From Chloroflexota bacterium (lineage in GTDB: Bacteria; Chloroflexota; Dormibacteria; Aeolococcales; Aeolococcaceae), in assembly GCA_005880985.1 (NCBI GenBank), contig VBIQ01000025.1:1-50734 (forward strand): a stretch of 50,734 nt of DNA, given 5' to 3'. Positions 32,122 through 39,411 of this stretch are shown here, in pieces. Numbering within the stretch: position 1 is the first letter of the stretch; every line of letters starts with the position of its first letter. The position numbers and the translations under genes are program-made. The notes under the pieces were generated by a model. It saw only the letters and a list, made by a program, of their open reading frames with translations. It was not told the DNA's origin and did not search any database.

Positions 32122-33375
32122 TCAACCGAGCGCTCTCCTAGGCCGCCTTCGCGGCCGCCGTAACCGCTTCGCGCCGCTGACGAGGAGGCGTCGGAGGCGT
32201 TCCGCATCTTCCGGTGCAACTGTCGCAAAAGCGCGCCACTTCGGCGCGGCAACCGCTAGCTCTGGATAGAGCGATGCAATCCGAGCATGTGTCGACCAAT
32301 AGGCGTGGTATGAGAGGAGACCCGCCTCCTCGGGGCAGAACCGATCTAGATCCGTACGCAGGCCAGCGAGCGGCGTGACGAGTGCGCTCGGGAGGGCTCC
32401 CTCGTACTGGTGCGGATGGATCGGCGTCCCGTCCGGTAGTAGGTACTGACGCGGGTCGAGAGCGATGCCCAGATATACGCCTCGTTCGCGGTCGCCGAGT
32501 AAATCGCCAACGAACCAGCGAATTCGAAGGGCTGTCGTTTGGCTGTACTGGACGTCCTTAGACCGCCAAAGAGCGCGCAGCCCGCCATAGGGATGGCTGG
32601 TACGGTGGAGGATCCCCCCGGCGTTCGCGACGATCAGGAAGTCTGGCCTTACGGCAGATGAGGGCCGGCCCGAATGCCAGCCTTGGAACCACTCGAGGCC
32701 GAGGTTGTCGTAGATGCCGCCGTCCCCGAGCGATAGGACCGGAGGCGCGTCGTGCAGTGCCAGCCCTCCTGTTCTAAGCGAGACTGGCGCGAATAGAGCT
32801 GGGACGGCCGCTGACGCGGCAGCGGCAAACCCGAGTTCGACGCTCGGCGGCGCTGGCTCCACGTAGCCGAAGGCGTAGCTGCCAATGAAATCCCGCGCGA
32901 TGCGGAACGCGCGGCCTGACGCAAGGTCTGTGGCTGTCAGGATCACTTGTGGCAGGGATGGGAGGTCACGGACATGACGCGTCTGGTATAGGTAGTCGGC
33001 GAGCACCTCTCCAAGGATGAAGCCGCGCCCCACTCGACGTCCGCGGAGCCGCGCCCCGAGCGCACGCGCCAGCCAGCGGTTTCGTAGGTTTCTTGTCGTC
33101 ACGACCTGCCGGAAGGGCTGGTCGACGTGCTCGAGCAGCGCGTCTAGCGTCCATCCTTCCGCGGCGAGTGCATCACCACGGTCAGCAAGCACGGCAGCGA
33201 TGATCGAGCCGCCCGACACGGCCGAGACGCTCACAACGTCCTTGAGGAGGTTGCCCTCGGCTAGGTAGCGGAGTACACCGAGGGCATAGAAGCTGGCCCG
33301 GAAGCCTCCACCCGAGAGGCAGAGCCCAATCTTTAGCGATACCTTACCGCGCGAATCCGCAGCCACGCCGGTCAC
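32122..33375 (-). CDS. Patatin-like phospholipase, probable membrane-degrading effector
   Basis: Patatin enzymes hydrolyse phospholipids through a Ser-Asp dyad. The motifs are present: the oxyanion loop GGGFR (22-26), the nucleophile Ser54 in SAVSGGS, and Asp218 in GDGGIYDN. LGVLRYLAEGNLL and the AAAASAAVPALFAPV stretch are also typical. The GTG at 33375 overlaps the JAB stop (GTGA), giving 417 residues; a longer frame from 33480 lies inside the JAB gene and is rejected. No signal peptide or membrane helix, so it is cytosolic until activated. It is last in the four-gene operon with JAB, E2-E1 and MBL genes. In type II CBASS the equivalent patatin (CapV) is switched on by a cyclic dinucleotide and kills the infected cell. 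Here no cyclase is present, so the activating signal is unknown. Confidence 0.92.
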   Translation of the reverse strand: MTGVAADSRGKVSLKIGLCLSGGGFRASFYALGVLRYLAEGNLLKDVVSVSAVSGGSIIAAVLADRGDALAAEGWTLDALLEHVDQPFRQVVTTRNLRNRWLARALGARLRGRRVGRGFILGEVLADYLYQTRHVRDLPSLPQVILTATDLASGRAFRIARDFIGSYAFGYVEPAPPSVELGFAAAASAAVPALFAPVSLRTGGLALHDAPPVLSLGDGGIYDNLGLEWFQGWHSGRPSSAVRPDFLIVANAGGILHRTSHPYGGLRALWRSKDVQYSQTTALRIRWFVGDLLGDRERGVYLGIALDPRQYLLPDGTPIHPHQYEGALPSALVTPLAGLRTDLDRFCPEEAGLLSYHAYWSTHARIASLYPELAVAAPKWRAFATVAPEDAERLRRLLVSGAKRLRRPRRRPRRALG

Positions 33376-33899
33376 GCCACCACCGTGTCCCAGTCGACGG
33401 CGAGAACCGGATACTGACGCTCGTCCTCGCGGACCGCCTGTAGATCGACTGCTATCAGGGCGCTGAGATCTGGGTTCCACATGAACATACGCACATTGCG
33501 TTCACGGTACGTGCGACGTGACGGTCGTGTTGCGAGGATCATCAGCAACGGACGTCGGAGGAGTACCTGAGGCTCCCGGCTGATGGCCCGCACAGCGGCG
33601 ATGTCGCTGCGGCTCGGTCGAGCGCGGCCAAAGGGATGGGTGTGCCAGCTGCCGATATAGCGGTAGCGGCGCTGGCTCGCATTCTGCACCCCTGCGATCG
33701 CGCGATCTATGGCGTCGTGGTCCGGTCGGAAGCTGCGCGGTCGATGGCGCGCATTCGGGCCTGGCCCGCCTGCACCGATAATGACTACGGCATCCTCGGT
33801 CTCGAATCCGAAAAGCGGTCCTCCCGTCTCGAGGAACCGACATCCCGACGCCTCTCGCTCAATCTGATGGCGTGCGGCTGGGTCGAGCCAGACGATCAG
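33372..33899 (-). CDS. JAB/JAMM isopeptidase (Cap3-like) with a probable CTG start
   Basis: JAB proteases remove ubiquitin-like conjugates by zinc hydrolysis. All ligands and catalytic residues are visible: Glu24 in FLETGGPLFG, His86 and His88 in GSWHTHPFG, Ser96 and Asp99 in PSRSD (HxH-x7-SxxD). The frame stays open upstream of the only ATG-like positions, and the N-terminal part LIVWLDPAARHQIEREASG is typical of the family. No ATG, GTG or TTG precedes it. A CTG at 33899-33897 overlaps the E1 stop (CTGA) with GAGG eight bases upstream and gives 175 residues. Its stop overlaps the patatin start. Shorter starts would lose Glu24. In type II CBASS, Cap3 reverses the attachment made by Cap2; the same role toward the MBL or another substrate is inferred. 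Confidence 0.9.
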   Translation of the reverse strand: MIVWLDPAARHQIEREASGCRFLETGGPLFGFETEDAVVIIGAGGPGPNARHRPRSFRPDHDAIDRAIAGVQNASQRRYRYIGSWHTHPFGRARPSRSDIAAVRAISREPQVLLRRPLLMILATRPSRRTYRERNVRMFMWNPDLSALIAVDLQAVREDERQYPVLAVDWDTVVA

Positions 33900-35563
33900 G
33901 GGTGGACCTCGCAGTCCGGGAGTGGTGCAAGGTGTCCCTCTTGGAAGTGCGAACTGCCCCGGAAGTCGAGGACGATCCAGTTGCTGTCGGTGCAGGTGTA
34001 TGCCGTAATCCCCGTCGCTTGGATGGCACGGCGGCTGACGACCGCCGCGAGCTCCGTCACCTCAAACCCAGGGCCGCTGAACGCGGGGTGGCGGCAGCCA
34101 ATCGGGGTAATCGAACTTGTCCGGCCAGCTGGTGGCTTCGGAATGGCTCCCTCATCCTGCGCGCGGACGAAGCAGTTAAAGCACGGCCCCTCAGGCCCAA
34201 GGATGAAGATATCCGCGCCGTAGCTGCCCGCAGTCACTCCGGCGACGATTAGGGTCAGGCCCGCCGTGCGAGCCCTCGAGCCGAGGAAGCGGCCGACACT
34301 GTGCAGGCCGGTGGTGTCGATGACAACCGTGGCGCGCGCCAGCTCCTTCTGGAGGAGCGCGTTTGCCCGCCCAGAATCGCCGATCGCCATCTCGTGGGCG
34401 TGGGCCTCGATGAACGGGTTGAGCGCCTTACAGGCGTCCGCGACGGCGGTTGCTTTCGGTTCGCCAGCGAGTGACAGCGGCAGTATGTGGCGGACGCTGT
34501 TGTTAACGTCGTAGCGGTCGTTGTCGAACAGATCGAGCTCCCCCACACCAGCCTTCGCCAGCTCGAGAGCCACCGGCGCACCGAGCGACCCGGCTCCGAT
34601 GATGACAACGTGGGCGTCAGCGAGATTGTGAAGCTCCGGGACCCGTCGGGCCCTCTCGCGTGGAGTGAGCGCCTGTGCCTGTAGCAGCCGCTGAACATGA
34701 GGCTCCTCGCCGCGTCTCTGAGCGACCTCGGCGAACAGCCAGGTCCGCCTCTCTGCGTGGCGGGTCGGCCCCTCCTCGATGAAGGTGAGGCCGACAACCA
34801 GCGTCACGCGTCGCACCCGCTTGCTCTGCCCGAGCCTCCTTCTTAGCCGCTCGAGGGGTTGGTTCTGGGCCGCGCGCAGGGCGGACAGTATCCCGTCATA
34901 CCCATGCTCTGGACGGGGCACCGCCTCGAGCGAAATCCAGCCTCCCTGATCGCGGGCTCCGCCCGGCCCGATGAACCGGGCCGCCAATGGCGGGTCGAGG
35001 ACGCCGATGCCGGAGGCACTTGCCAGAAGTCGGATGCGGCCAGCCCCGCGCAGCAGCGTCATCGATCCACCCGTCGCCCCGACCTCGCGGGCGAGGAACG
35101 GTTCGCCTACCATGACGACCAACTCTGGGTCGTAGTTGAACTGGGCACTGACAGGCTCAGGCATGTCCGCCTCGTCGGCGCTTAGCGCCTCCGCGCCCTG
35201 CTCAAAGTCGTGTAGCAGCCGCCGTAGGCCCTTGCCGATGAGTTGCGCCGCCGAGAACCATGGCCTCCAATCTTCGTCGGCATCTTCGAGCAAGCAGAAG
35301 TTCTTCCCGATCGGGTCCTGATGGCGGTCGAGCACGTATCGGTCAGATGCGATCGTCGGCGGGAAGTACGGGTGTCCGTGCGAGTACACCGCCGTGACTG
35401 TGAGTGGGGCGCGCCGGAAGCGAACTTCGGTCGAGACGACGAGGCGTTCGTCCTCGTCATAGGACACCTTGGCGGCAAGGGCGTGGCGTTCGAACTGATC
35501 GAGCTCCCACGCTTGCCGCTCGGGCTCGCGGCGGTACCAGTGGTCACCCCGCGTATCGGTCAC
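33896..35563 (-). CDS. E2-E1 fusion protein (Cap2-like ubiquitin-transfer enzyme)
   Basis: It should adenylate a C-terminal carboxylate, capture it as a thioester and pass it to a target amine. Residues 1-125 are an E2-like domain: PYFPPTI, then KNFCLLEDADEDW with the candidate catalytic Cys90. A linker domain follows to about 300. Residues 315-555 are ThiF/E1-like: VVIIGAGSLGAPVALELAKAG (319-339, nucleotide loop), LFDNDRYDVNNSVRH, CFNC (461-464) and a probable catalytic Cys490 in PIGCRHPAFSGPGF. The GTG at 35563 gives 555 residues, with GAGG eight bases upstream. Upstream starts to 35704 would overlap the MBL gene and yield Ala/Arg-rich sequence. It overlaps the MBL gene by 20 bases and the JAB gene by 4. 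Cap2 of type II CBASS has the same two-domain order. Confidence 0.92.
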   Translation of the reverse strand: MTDTRGDHWYRREPERQAWELDQFERHALAAKVSYDEDERLVVSTEVRFRRAPLTVTAVYSHGHPYFPPTIASDRYVLDRHQDPIGKNFCLLEDADEDWRPWFSAAQLIGKGLRRLLHDFEQGAEALSADEADMPEPVSAQFNYDPELVVMVGEPFLAREVGATGGSMTLLRGAGRIRLLASASGIGVLDPPLAARFIGPGGARDQGGWISLEAVPRPEHGYDGILSALRAAQNQPLERLRRRLGQSKRVRRVTLVVGLTFIEEGPTRHAERRTWLFAEVAQRRGEEPHVQRLLQAQALTPRERARRVPELHNLADAHVVIIGAGSLGAPVALELAKAGVGELDLFDNDRYDVNNSVRHILPLSLAGEPKATAVADACKALNPFIEAHAHEMAIGDSGRANALLQKELARATVVIDTTGLHSVGRFLGSRARTAGLTLIVAGVTAGSYGADIFILGPEGPCFNCFVRAQDEGAIPKPPAGRTSSITPIGCRHPAFSGPGFEVTELAAVVSRRAIQATGITAYTCTDSNWIVLDFRGSSHFQEGHLAPLPDCEVHP

Positions 35564-36605
35564 GTCGCGGGCCTCGTTGCGGCGTGCGCTCGAACCCCGG
35601 CGGCGGCGCGGCGGGCGGAACGCTGCGGCGGCGCGTCCTTGCATCGCCATTGCTGTCGTCGCCGTCATCGTCCCAGCTGTACGCTTGCTCATACGTGGGC
35701 CCATCGTCGGTGATAAGACGCGCTACCCCATCGGACTCGATCTCGAGCCTAATCGTGCCGATCTTGTGGGTCTCCAATACGTTTTCGGGGTCCACGGCGT
35801 TGTTGTAGATGTGGACCATGTCGTCATGCGGATGGTCGTACTGGCTGTCCGGTCCGACGGAGATGACCACGTGCTCGGGTTCGATGAGGTTGAGCGCCTT
35901 TAGGTCAGGCTCGTCGTCTTCCCCGTCCTTGACAAACGTCCGCGACCCGTGGTGGGAGGCATGCAGGCTCTCCGCCCGGAGGACCTCGAGGCCCACGTCA
36001 TCGGTGCGTCCCTCATAGTAGCCCACGATCCGCTCCCAACAGGCCTTGTTCGAGTCGCCGGTCAGCATCACCGAGTAGCCGGCGTACGTGAACTTGAGGA
36101 CGACGCAGTTCTCGTGTACGAAGCGCTTGGCCTCCTCCTCGTCGAGTTCCTCCTCGGGATCGATGAAGCCGGGAGGCGAGAAGCAGCGGACAACGACTTC
36201 GCCGTTATCCCCGAGTGAGTTCCAGACGGAGCGGCTGCCCTTTGGCCAGAGCTTCTGCTCCTCAGGGTGTTCGTCCTGGATGCGCTTGAAGTCCTCATAG
36301 TTGCCCGCGACGGTCTGCAGCTTCTCGCCGTGCTGTGGTAGCCAGAGCTCGCCGATCTGGTAGCGGTCGTAGAGGTCGCCAATCCCGGCGATGTGGTCGT
36401 CGTGGGCGTGCGTGATAGCCAGCACCTCGAGACGCTTGCGGCCGTCGTCGCCATCTGGGAGGACGTCGTCGAGCAGTTTGAACAGATCGATCCCTTGGCC
36501 AGGGCACCGGTACACGTCAACGAGCACGTAGTGCCCTCCGGGAACCTTGATCAGGGTCGCGTCGCCGTGACCGACGCTGACATATGTGACCTCGAACTCA
36601 GCCAT
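35544..36605 (-). CDS. Metallo-beta-lactamase-fold hydrolase (ComEC/Rec2-type domain) in the position of a CD-NTase
   Basis: The two-metal site is complete: THAHDDH (66-71, HxHxDH), Asp184 in MLTGDS, HASHHGS (215-221) and QYDHPHDD with His258/His260. This is the pattern of the ComEC C-terminal family, whose members act on nucleic acids or phosphodiesters. It is soluble: no membrane helix, an acidic middle (EEELDEEEAK). The last 45 residues are a Pro/Arg-rich, disordered tail (PPAAPPPGFERTPQRGPRRD) ending in Gly. ATG 36605 has GAGG six bases upstream and a good promoter at 36642-36671. It is the first gene of the operon with E2-E1, JAB and patatin. In CBASS that place belongs to the nucleotide cyclase, which Cap2 conjugates by its C-terminus. 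This protein may be the enzyme's substrate (inference). Confidence 0.88.
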   Translation of the reverse strand: MAEFEVTYVSVGHGDATLIKVPGGHYVLVDVYRCPGQGIDLFKLLDDVLPDGDDGRKRLEVLAITHAHDDHIAGIGDLYDRYQIGELWLPQHGEKLQTVAGNYEDFKRIQDEHPEEQKLWPKGSRSVWNSLGDNGEVVVRCFSPPGFIDPEEELDEEEAKRFVHENCVVLKFTYAGYSVMLTGDSNKACWERIVGYYEGRTDDVGLEVLRAESLHASHHGSRTFVKDGEDDEPDLKALNLIEPEHVVISVGPDSQYDHPHDDMVHIYNNAVDPENVLETHKIGTIRLEIESDGVARLITDDGPTYEQAYSWDDDGDDSNGDARTRRRSVPPAAPPPGFERTPQRGPRRDRYAG

Positions 36606-36641
36606 GACGAACCTCGCTTCTATCGCCGCCCGCGGACTCGC

Positions 36642-36671
36642 AGCCTACCTCTCAAATCCGGGCAGTGTCAA
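36642..36671 (-). promoter_or_regulatory. Promoter of the MBL/E2-E1/JAB/patatin operon
   Basis: Reading the minus strand, TTGACA (36671-36666) is a perfect -35, followed after 18 bases by TAGGCT (36647-36642), a fair -10. Transcription would begin near 36635, giving a 30-base leader with GAGG before the ATG at 36605. The inverted repeat 36678-36703 lies just upstream of the -35. Confidence 0.6.
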
Positions 36672-36677
36672 ACTACC

Positions 36678-36703
36678 CCAACTATGCCTACGCCTAAAGT
36701 TGG
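36678..36703. promoter_or_regulatory. Candidate operator between the divergent regulator and effector operons
   Basis: CCAACT (36678-36683) and AGTTGG (36698-36703) form an inverted repeat with a 14-base spacer, flanked by T/A-rich steps that partly extend the symmetry. The site is six bases upstream of the effector operon -35 and 22 bases from the regulator promoter, a good position for one repressor to control both. The likely binder is the XRE protein encoded at 36765. Confidence 0.5.
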
Positions 36704-36725
36704 TATAGCAAACATGTTGGTGGCA

Positions 36726-36754
36726 TTGACATCTCAGGTGAGCGGTGTCAGGAT
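36726..36754 (+). promoter_or_regulatory. Promoter of the XRE/ImmA pair
   Basis: TTGACA at 36726-36731 is followed after 17 bases by CAGGAT (36749-36754), a weak -10. Transcription near 36761 would leave almost no leader before the GTG at 36765, so leaderless translation is likely. Confidence 0.45.
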
Positions 36755-36764
36755 GGCGCCCTAG

Positions 36765-37157
36765 GTGGACGGTACCTCCGTTCTGTACGCGGACTTCGGG
36801 AGACGTCTCCGCAGAGCGCGGAGGCAAGCGCGGCTGTCGCAAAGCCGCCTGGCGGAGCTCGTAGGTCTGAGCCGGACCTCTGTGACGAATATTGAGCGCG
36901 GCCACCAGCACTTCCCCATGCATATGCTTCATCGCTTCGCAGAGGCACTCCATGTTCGAGCAGTCGAGCTACTCCCAGATCTCAATGTGGCCGGTGAGGT
37001 CGAGCAAATCACTGAGAAGATCCGTCGTTCGCTTAAAACGGACTCCACGCAGAAATTCGGGTTAGGCGAGCAAAACGTGGAGTTATTGGCTCGCGTTCTC
37101 TGGGCCGCCCAAGCTGACGCTGCTGAAGGAGCATCTGATGACGTCTCGCAATCCTGA
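36765..37157 (+). CDS. XRE-family regulator, CapH-like partner of an ImmA peptidase
   Basis: 130 residues from a GTG at 36765. Residues 10-68 are a Cro/C1 helix-turn-helix (FGRRLRRARRQARLSQSRLAELVGLSRTSVTNIERGHQHFPMHMLHRFAEAL). A helical C-terminal half (VEQITEKIRRSLKTDS, QNVELLARVLWAAQA) could dimerise or be cut. It overlaps the ImmA-type gene by 20 bases and is divergent from the MBL operon. In CBASS loci controlled by CapH and CapP, the XRE-type repressor CapH is cleaved by the zinc peptidase CapP on DNA damage. The same switch is proposed here from layout and families; no cleavage site is evident. Confidence 0.88.
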   Translation: MDGTSVLYADFGRRLRRARRQARLSQSRLAELVGLSRTSVTNIERGHQHFPMHMLHRFAEALHVRAVELLPDLNVAGEVEQITEKIRRSLKTDSTQKFGLGEQNVELLARVLWAAQADAAEGASDDVSQS

Positions 37158-37674
37158 ATCTGCGGCGAGGGAACTGCTTTCTCAACTCCATATCGTGACG
37201 CCGCCTGTACCTGTTGAGACCATTCCACAAAGACTCGGGGCGCGAATCACGTATACGGAGTTCGAAGGCACCGTATCTGGGATGCTTTTCCGCGACGAGA
37301 GTCGAGGGCAAGTAATTATTGGCGTTAACCATCACCATGCAAAGACGCGTCAGCGGTTTACGCTCGCGCACGAAATTGCCCACCTCCTACTCCATCGCGG
37401 GAAACCAGTCATCGTGGACCGGTTAGTGAAGGTAAATCTCCGCAACCGCGAGTCGAGCATGGCGACGAATACGCAGGAGATCGAGGCGAACCGGTTCGCA
37501 GCCGAATTTCTCATGCCGCGGATGATGGTTAACGAGCAGGTCGAGAAGCTTCTCACGAGTGACCCCGACCTAGCTGAAAACGTGCTTGTCGTTCATCTTG
37601 CTCGGACTTTTGGCGTCAGCTCCGAAGCCATGAGCTATCGACTCATCAATCTAGGGATCCGTGTGATCCATTGA
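37138..37674 (+). CDS. ImmA/IrrE-family zinc peptidase, CapP-like
   Basis: 178 residues from an ATG with AAGGAG seven bases upstream. The M78 peptidase signature is complete: HEIAHLLLH (zinc-binding HExxH, about residues 79-87) and EIEANRFAAEFLMP (the third ligand in EAN-FAAEFLMP, about 118-131). The N-terminal helix-strand part is normal (AARELLSQLHIVTPPVPVETIPQRLGARI). Such peptidases cleave paired XRE repressors to release expression of mobile-element or defence genes. Overlap with the XRE gene and the divergent effector operon argue that it controls that operon. Confidence 0.93.
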   Translation: MTSRNPESAARELLSQLHIVTPPVPVETIPQRLGARITYTEFEGTVSGMLFRDESRGQVIIGVNHHHAKTRQRFTLAHEIAHLLLHRGKPVIVDRLVKVNLRNRESSMATNTQEIEANRFAAEFLMPRMMVNEQVEKLLTSDPDLAENVLVVHLARTFGVSSEAMSYRLINLGIRVIH

Positions 37675-37985
37675 TGATCCCGATCAGTCAGCGTGGCGCG
37701 TTCTCAATTGGGCTTATGTGTGAGCCCGTCAGCTCGCGAGGTTGCAGTGCGATTCTCACTCCGAACCGGCAAAAAGAGGGCTCGCAAAGGTGACCCTCGC
37801 GTTCCTCGTCCCGACCCGCTGGCGGTGGGCTTGGTGCGGCAACCGAAGGTAGAAGATCTGGCAGGTCATCCCCTTCGGTGTGAACCCCCAGGCGAAAGGA
37901 TTGCAATCTCGGCCAGGGCCGATACTCATTGTGCTTCAGCGAAGCCTCCGCGAGTAGTCGGAGCAACCCGGCGAACGCTGTCACA
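37675..37985. other. Gap after the regulator pair
   Basis: No gene with a plausible start. A minus-strand frame reads FAWGFTPKGMTCQIFYLRLPH near 37790-37900 without start or known domain. It could be a remnant. No strong hairpin was found. Confidence 0.35.
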
Positions 37986-38636
37986 GTGATCCTCATAGCC
38001 ACGCCGGTGACACCTCTCGGACCATTGCCAACCCCTTCCTCGTCGAGTACGTCGTCCGGCTACTTCTCCGATCCTGCGGTGCTGGGAGATTTCATAGCTG
38101 CTCTTGCGGCGTTACTAACTCTTGTATCTGTGATCGTGGCCTGGTTCGCCCTGCAGGAAGCTCGCAAAGCGGCGGTCGCATCTAGAGAGGCAGTGGCACC
38201 GCTCGAGGCCATGGCCAAGGATCTGACGGCAGCCGCGGCTACGCAACACGATCTTCTGCAAGGAACCAACGACCTGATTGGAGCCGCGAACCATTCTCTT
38301 CAGGCGGCGCGGAACCTGAACCGCGAAACCGCGCTCGGGCGAGAGATCGCTCGGCTGGAAAGGGTGGCGCGGGCGGTGGCGTTGATAGCTGCCGCCGTTA
38401 GCCGCGAGACGGATCTCGCGAGCGAAGCGCAGCTGACGATTGCGCGGGTTGACCTGATGGCGGCACTGGCCGCCCTGCCACCAAGTCAGCTCCCGGACTG
38501 TCGCGCGCTTGCTATTTCAATGGATGATGCCGCCCTTGGTGGCTTGAGTCAGAAGGCGCTTGCGCAGGTCACCCGGGCGTTGCGTGACTTAAACGCAGAA
38601 CTTGCGAGAGTTGGCCCTGTCGACGGTGAGGGTTAG
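37986..38636 (+). CDS. Membrane-anchored helical protein
   Basis: About 216 residues from a GTG at 37986. A Pro/Ser-rich N-terminus is followed by one membrane helix (FIAALAALLTLVSVIVAWFAL). Long Ala-rich helices follow (EARKAAVASREAVAPLEAMAKDLTAAAATQ, ALGREIARLERVARAVALIAAAVSRE), probably coiled-coil on the cytoplasmic side. The layout matches many short anchored proteins without known function. It converges on higA, ending 9 bases before that gene's stop. The ORF opens at 37929, but the first 19 codons look non-coding. Confidence 0.65.
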   Translation: MILIATPVTPLGPLPTPSSSSTSSGYFSDPAVLGDFIAALAALLTLVSVIVAWFALQEARKAAVASREAVAPLEAMAKDLTAAAATQHDLLQGTNDLIGAANHSLQAARNLNRETALGREIARLERVARAVALIAAAVSRETDLASEAQLTIARVDLMAALAALPPSQLPDCRALAISMDDAALGGLSQKALAQVTRALRDLNAELARVGPVDGEG

Positions 38637-38645
38637 ATTGGGAAC

Positions 38646-39023
38646 CTAGCGCGCGGGAGCAGTCGTTGGTGCGGTCACAATAGGCCGAACCATTGGCTCC
38701 GGGAACTCGATCTGCACCACTTGTCCGTCGTCGAAGACAGCGCGAATCTCCAACCTTGCCCCGAGCGCGCCGACATAATTGCGCAGAGTGGAAATGTACA
38801 GATCCTCTTGTCGCTCTACGCGCGAAACGTTCGCCTGACTCACGGACAACTGCTCAGCCAGTTGTTCTTGTGAGACGCCTAAGGCACGCCGGAGCTTAGC
38901 AAGCTGCAACGCGGTTCGGATAGCTCGCTTCTCCTCGTCCACGAGAAATCGCCGACGAGGCTCACTATCAATTTGGTGGCGGATCGTTTCTAGCGACACA
39001 GGCCGCCGGCTATCAGTTCTCAT
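38646..39023 (-). CDS. higA: HigA-type antitoxin, XRE family
   Basis: 125 residues. The ATG at 39023 overlaps the toxin stop (ATGA), so it is coupled to higB. Residues 35-90 form a helix-turn-helix: TALQLAKLRRALGVSQEQLAEQLSVSQANVSRVERQEDLYISTLRNYVGALG. The C-terminal strands (LEIRAVFDDGQVVQIEF) are the part that usually covers the toxin. Toxin-first order is the hallmark of HigBA systems. It should bind HigB and repress the promoter at 39382-39411. Confidence 0.88.
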   Translation of the reverse strand: MRTDSRRPVSLETIRHQIDSEPRRRFLVDEEKRAIRTALQLAKLRRALGVSQEQLAEQLSVSQANVSRVERQEDLYISTLRNYVGALGARLEIRAVFDDGQVVQIEFPEPMVRPIVTAPTTAPAR

Positions 39024-39364
39024 GGCAAGCCCTGAGTTGTCCGCCACTCGTCGTACAGATCATCGGCCGAGGTGATCGTGACCTCTGCCCATTGGCGTTC
39101 GTTTCGTGAGTCGTCGGCGAGGAGAACAACCAATCGCTGAGCGTTCGCTTCGTGGGCAAACGCGCACCTGACTCCGGAAAATGCTGGCTGAAGCGCGTAC
39201 ATGGCTGCGTGCCGCGACTGCGGAACGGGAACGACCAGCGGCCAGGGGACGTCAGGCCAGTCCTCCTCGAGGATTTCGAGGCAAGCTGCCAGCGTGTTCT
39301 GCAGAGCCTCACTCTGGAAGCTCCACCAAGTATTGAAGGCTTCGTCAAGGACGACGGGGACCAC
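39020..39364 (-). CDS. higB: HigB-type toxin (Gp49/RelE superfamily)
   Basis: 114 residues, starting at a GTG at 39364 close to the promoter. The features are EAFNTWWSF at the N-terminus, then LEILEEDWPDVPWPLVVPV, SRHAAMYALQP, VRCAFAHEANAQRLVVLLADD and WAEVTITSADDLYDEW. This follows the order of phage-derived Gp49/HigB-like toxins, mRNA-cleaving RelE-fold proteins. The conserved R-AF pattern is kept, so the protein is probably active. It is the first gene of the pair, with higA overlapping by four bases. Confidence 0.82.
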   Translation of the reverse strand: MVPVVLDEAFNTWWSFQSEALQNTLAACLEILEEDWPDVPWPLVVPVPQSRHAAMYALQPAFSGVRCAFAHEANAQRLVVLLADDSRNERQWAEVTITSADDLYDEWRTTQGLP

Positions 39365-39381
39365 TGTGTCACGCGCCCCAG

Positions 39382-39411
39382 TCTATAATGCTTAGGTTGT
39401 ATAATGCAACC
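39382..39411 (-). promoter_or_regulatory. higBA promoter with an overlapping palindrome
   Basis: On the minus strand TTGCAT (39409-39404) and TATAGA (39387-39382) are spaced 16 bases, with the start site near the GTG. The inverted repeat GGTTG-TATAATG-CAACC (39395-39411) overlaps the -35, an ideal place for HigA to repress. A further AACC/GGTT pair lies at 39409-39425. Confidence 0.55.

Noticed and set aside
33375..33480. Longer start for the patatin gene
   Set aside because: It lies inside the JAB gene and adds Arg/Ser-rich residues; the GTG overlapping the JAB stop fits better.
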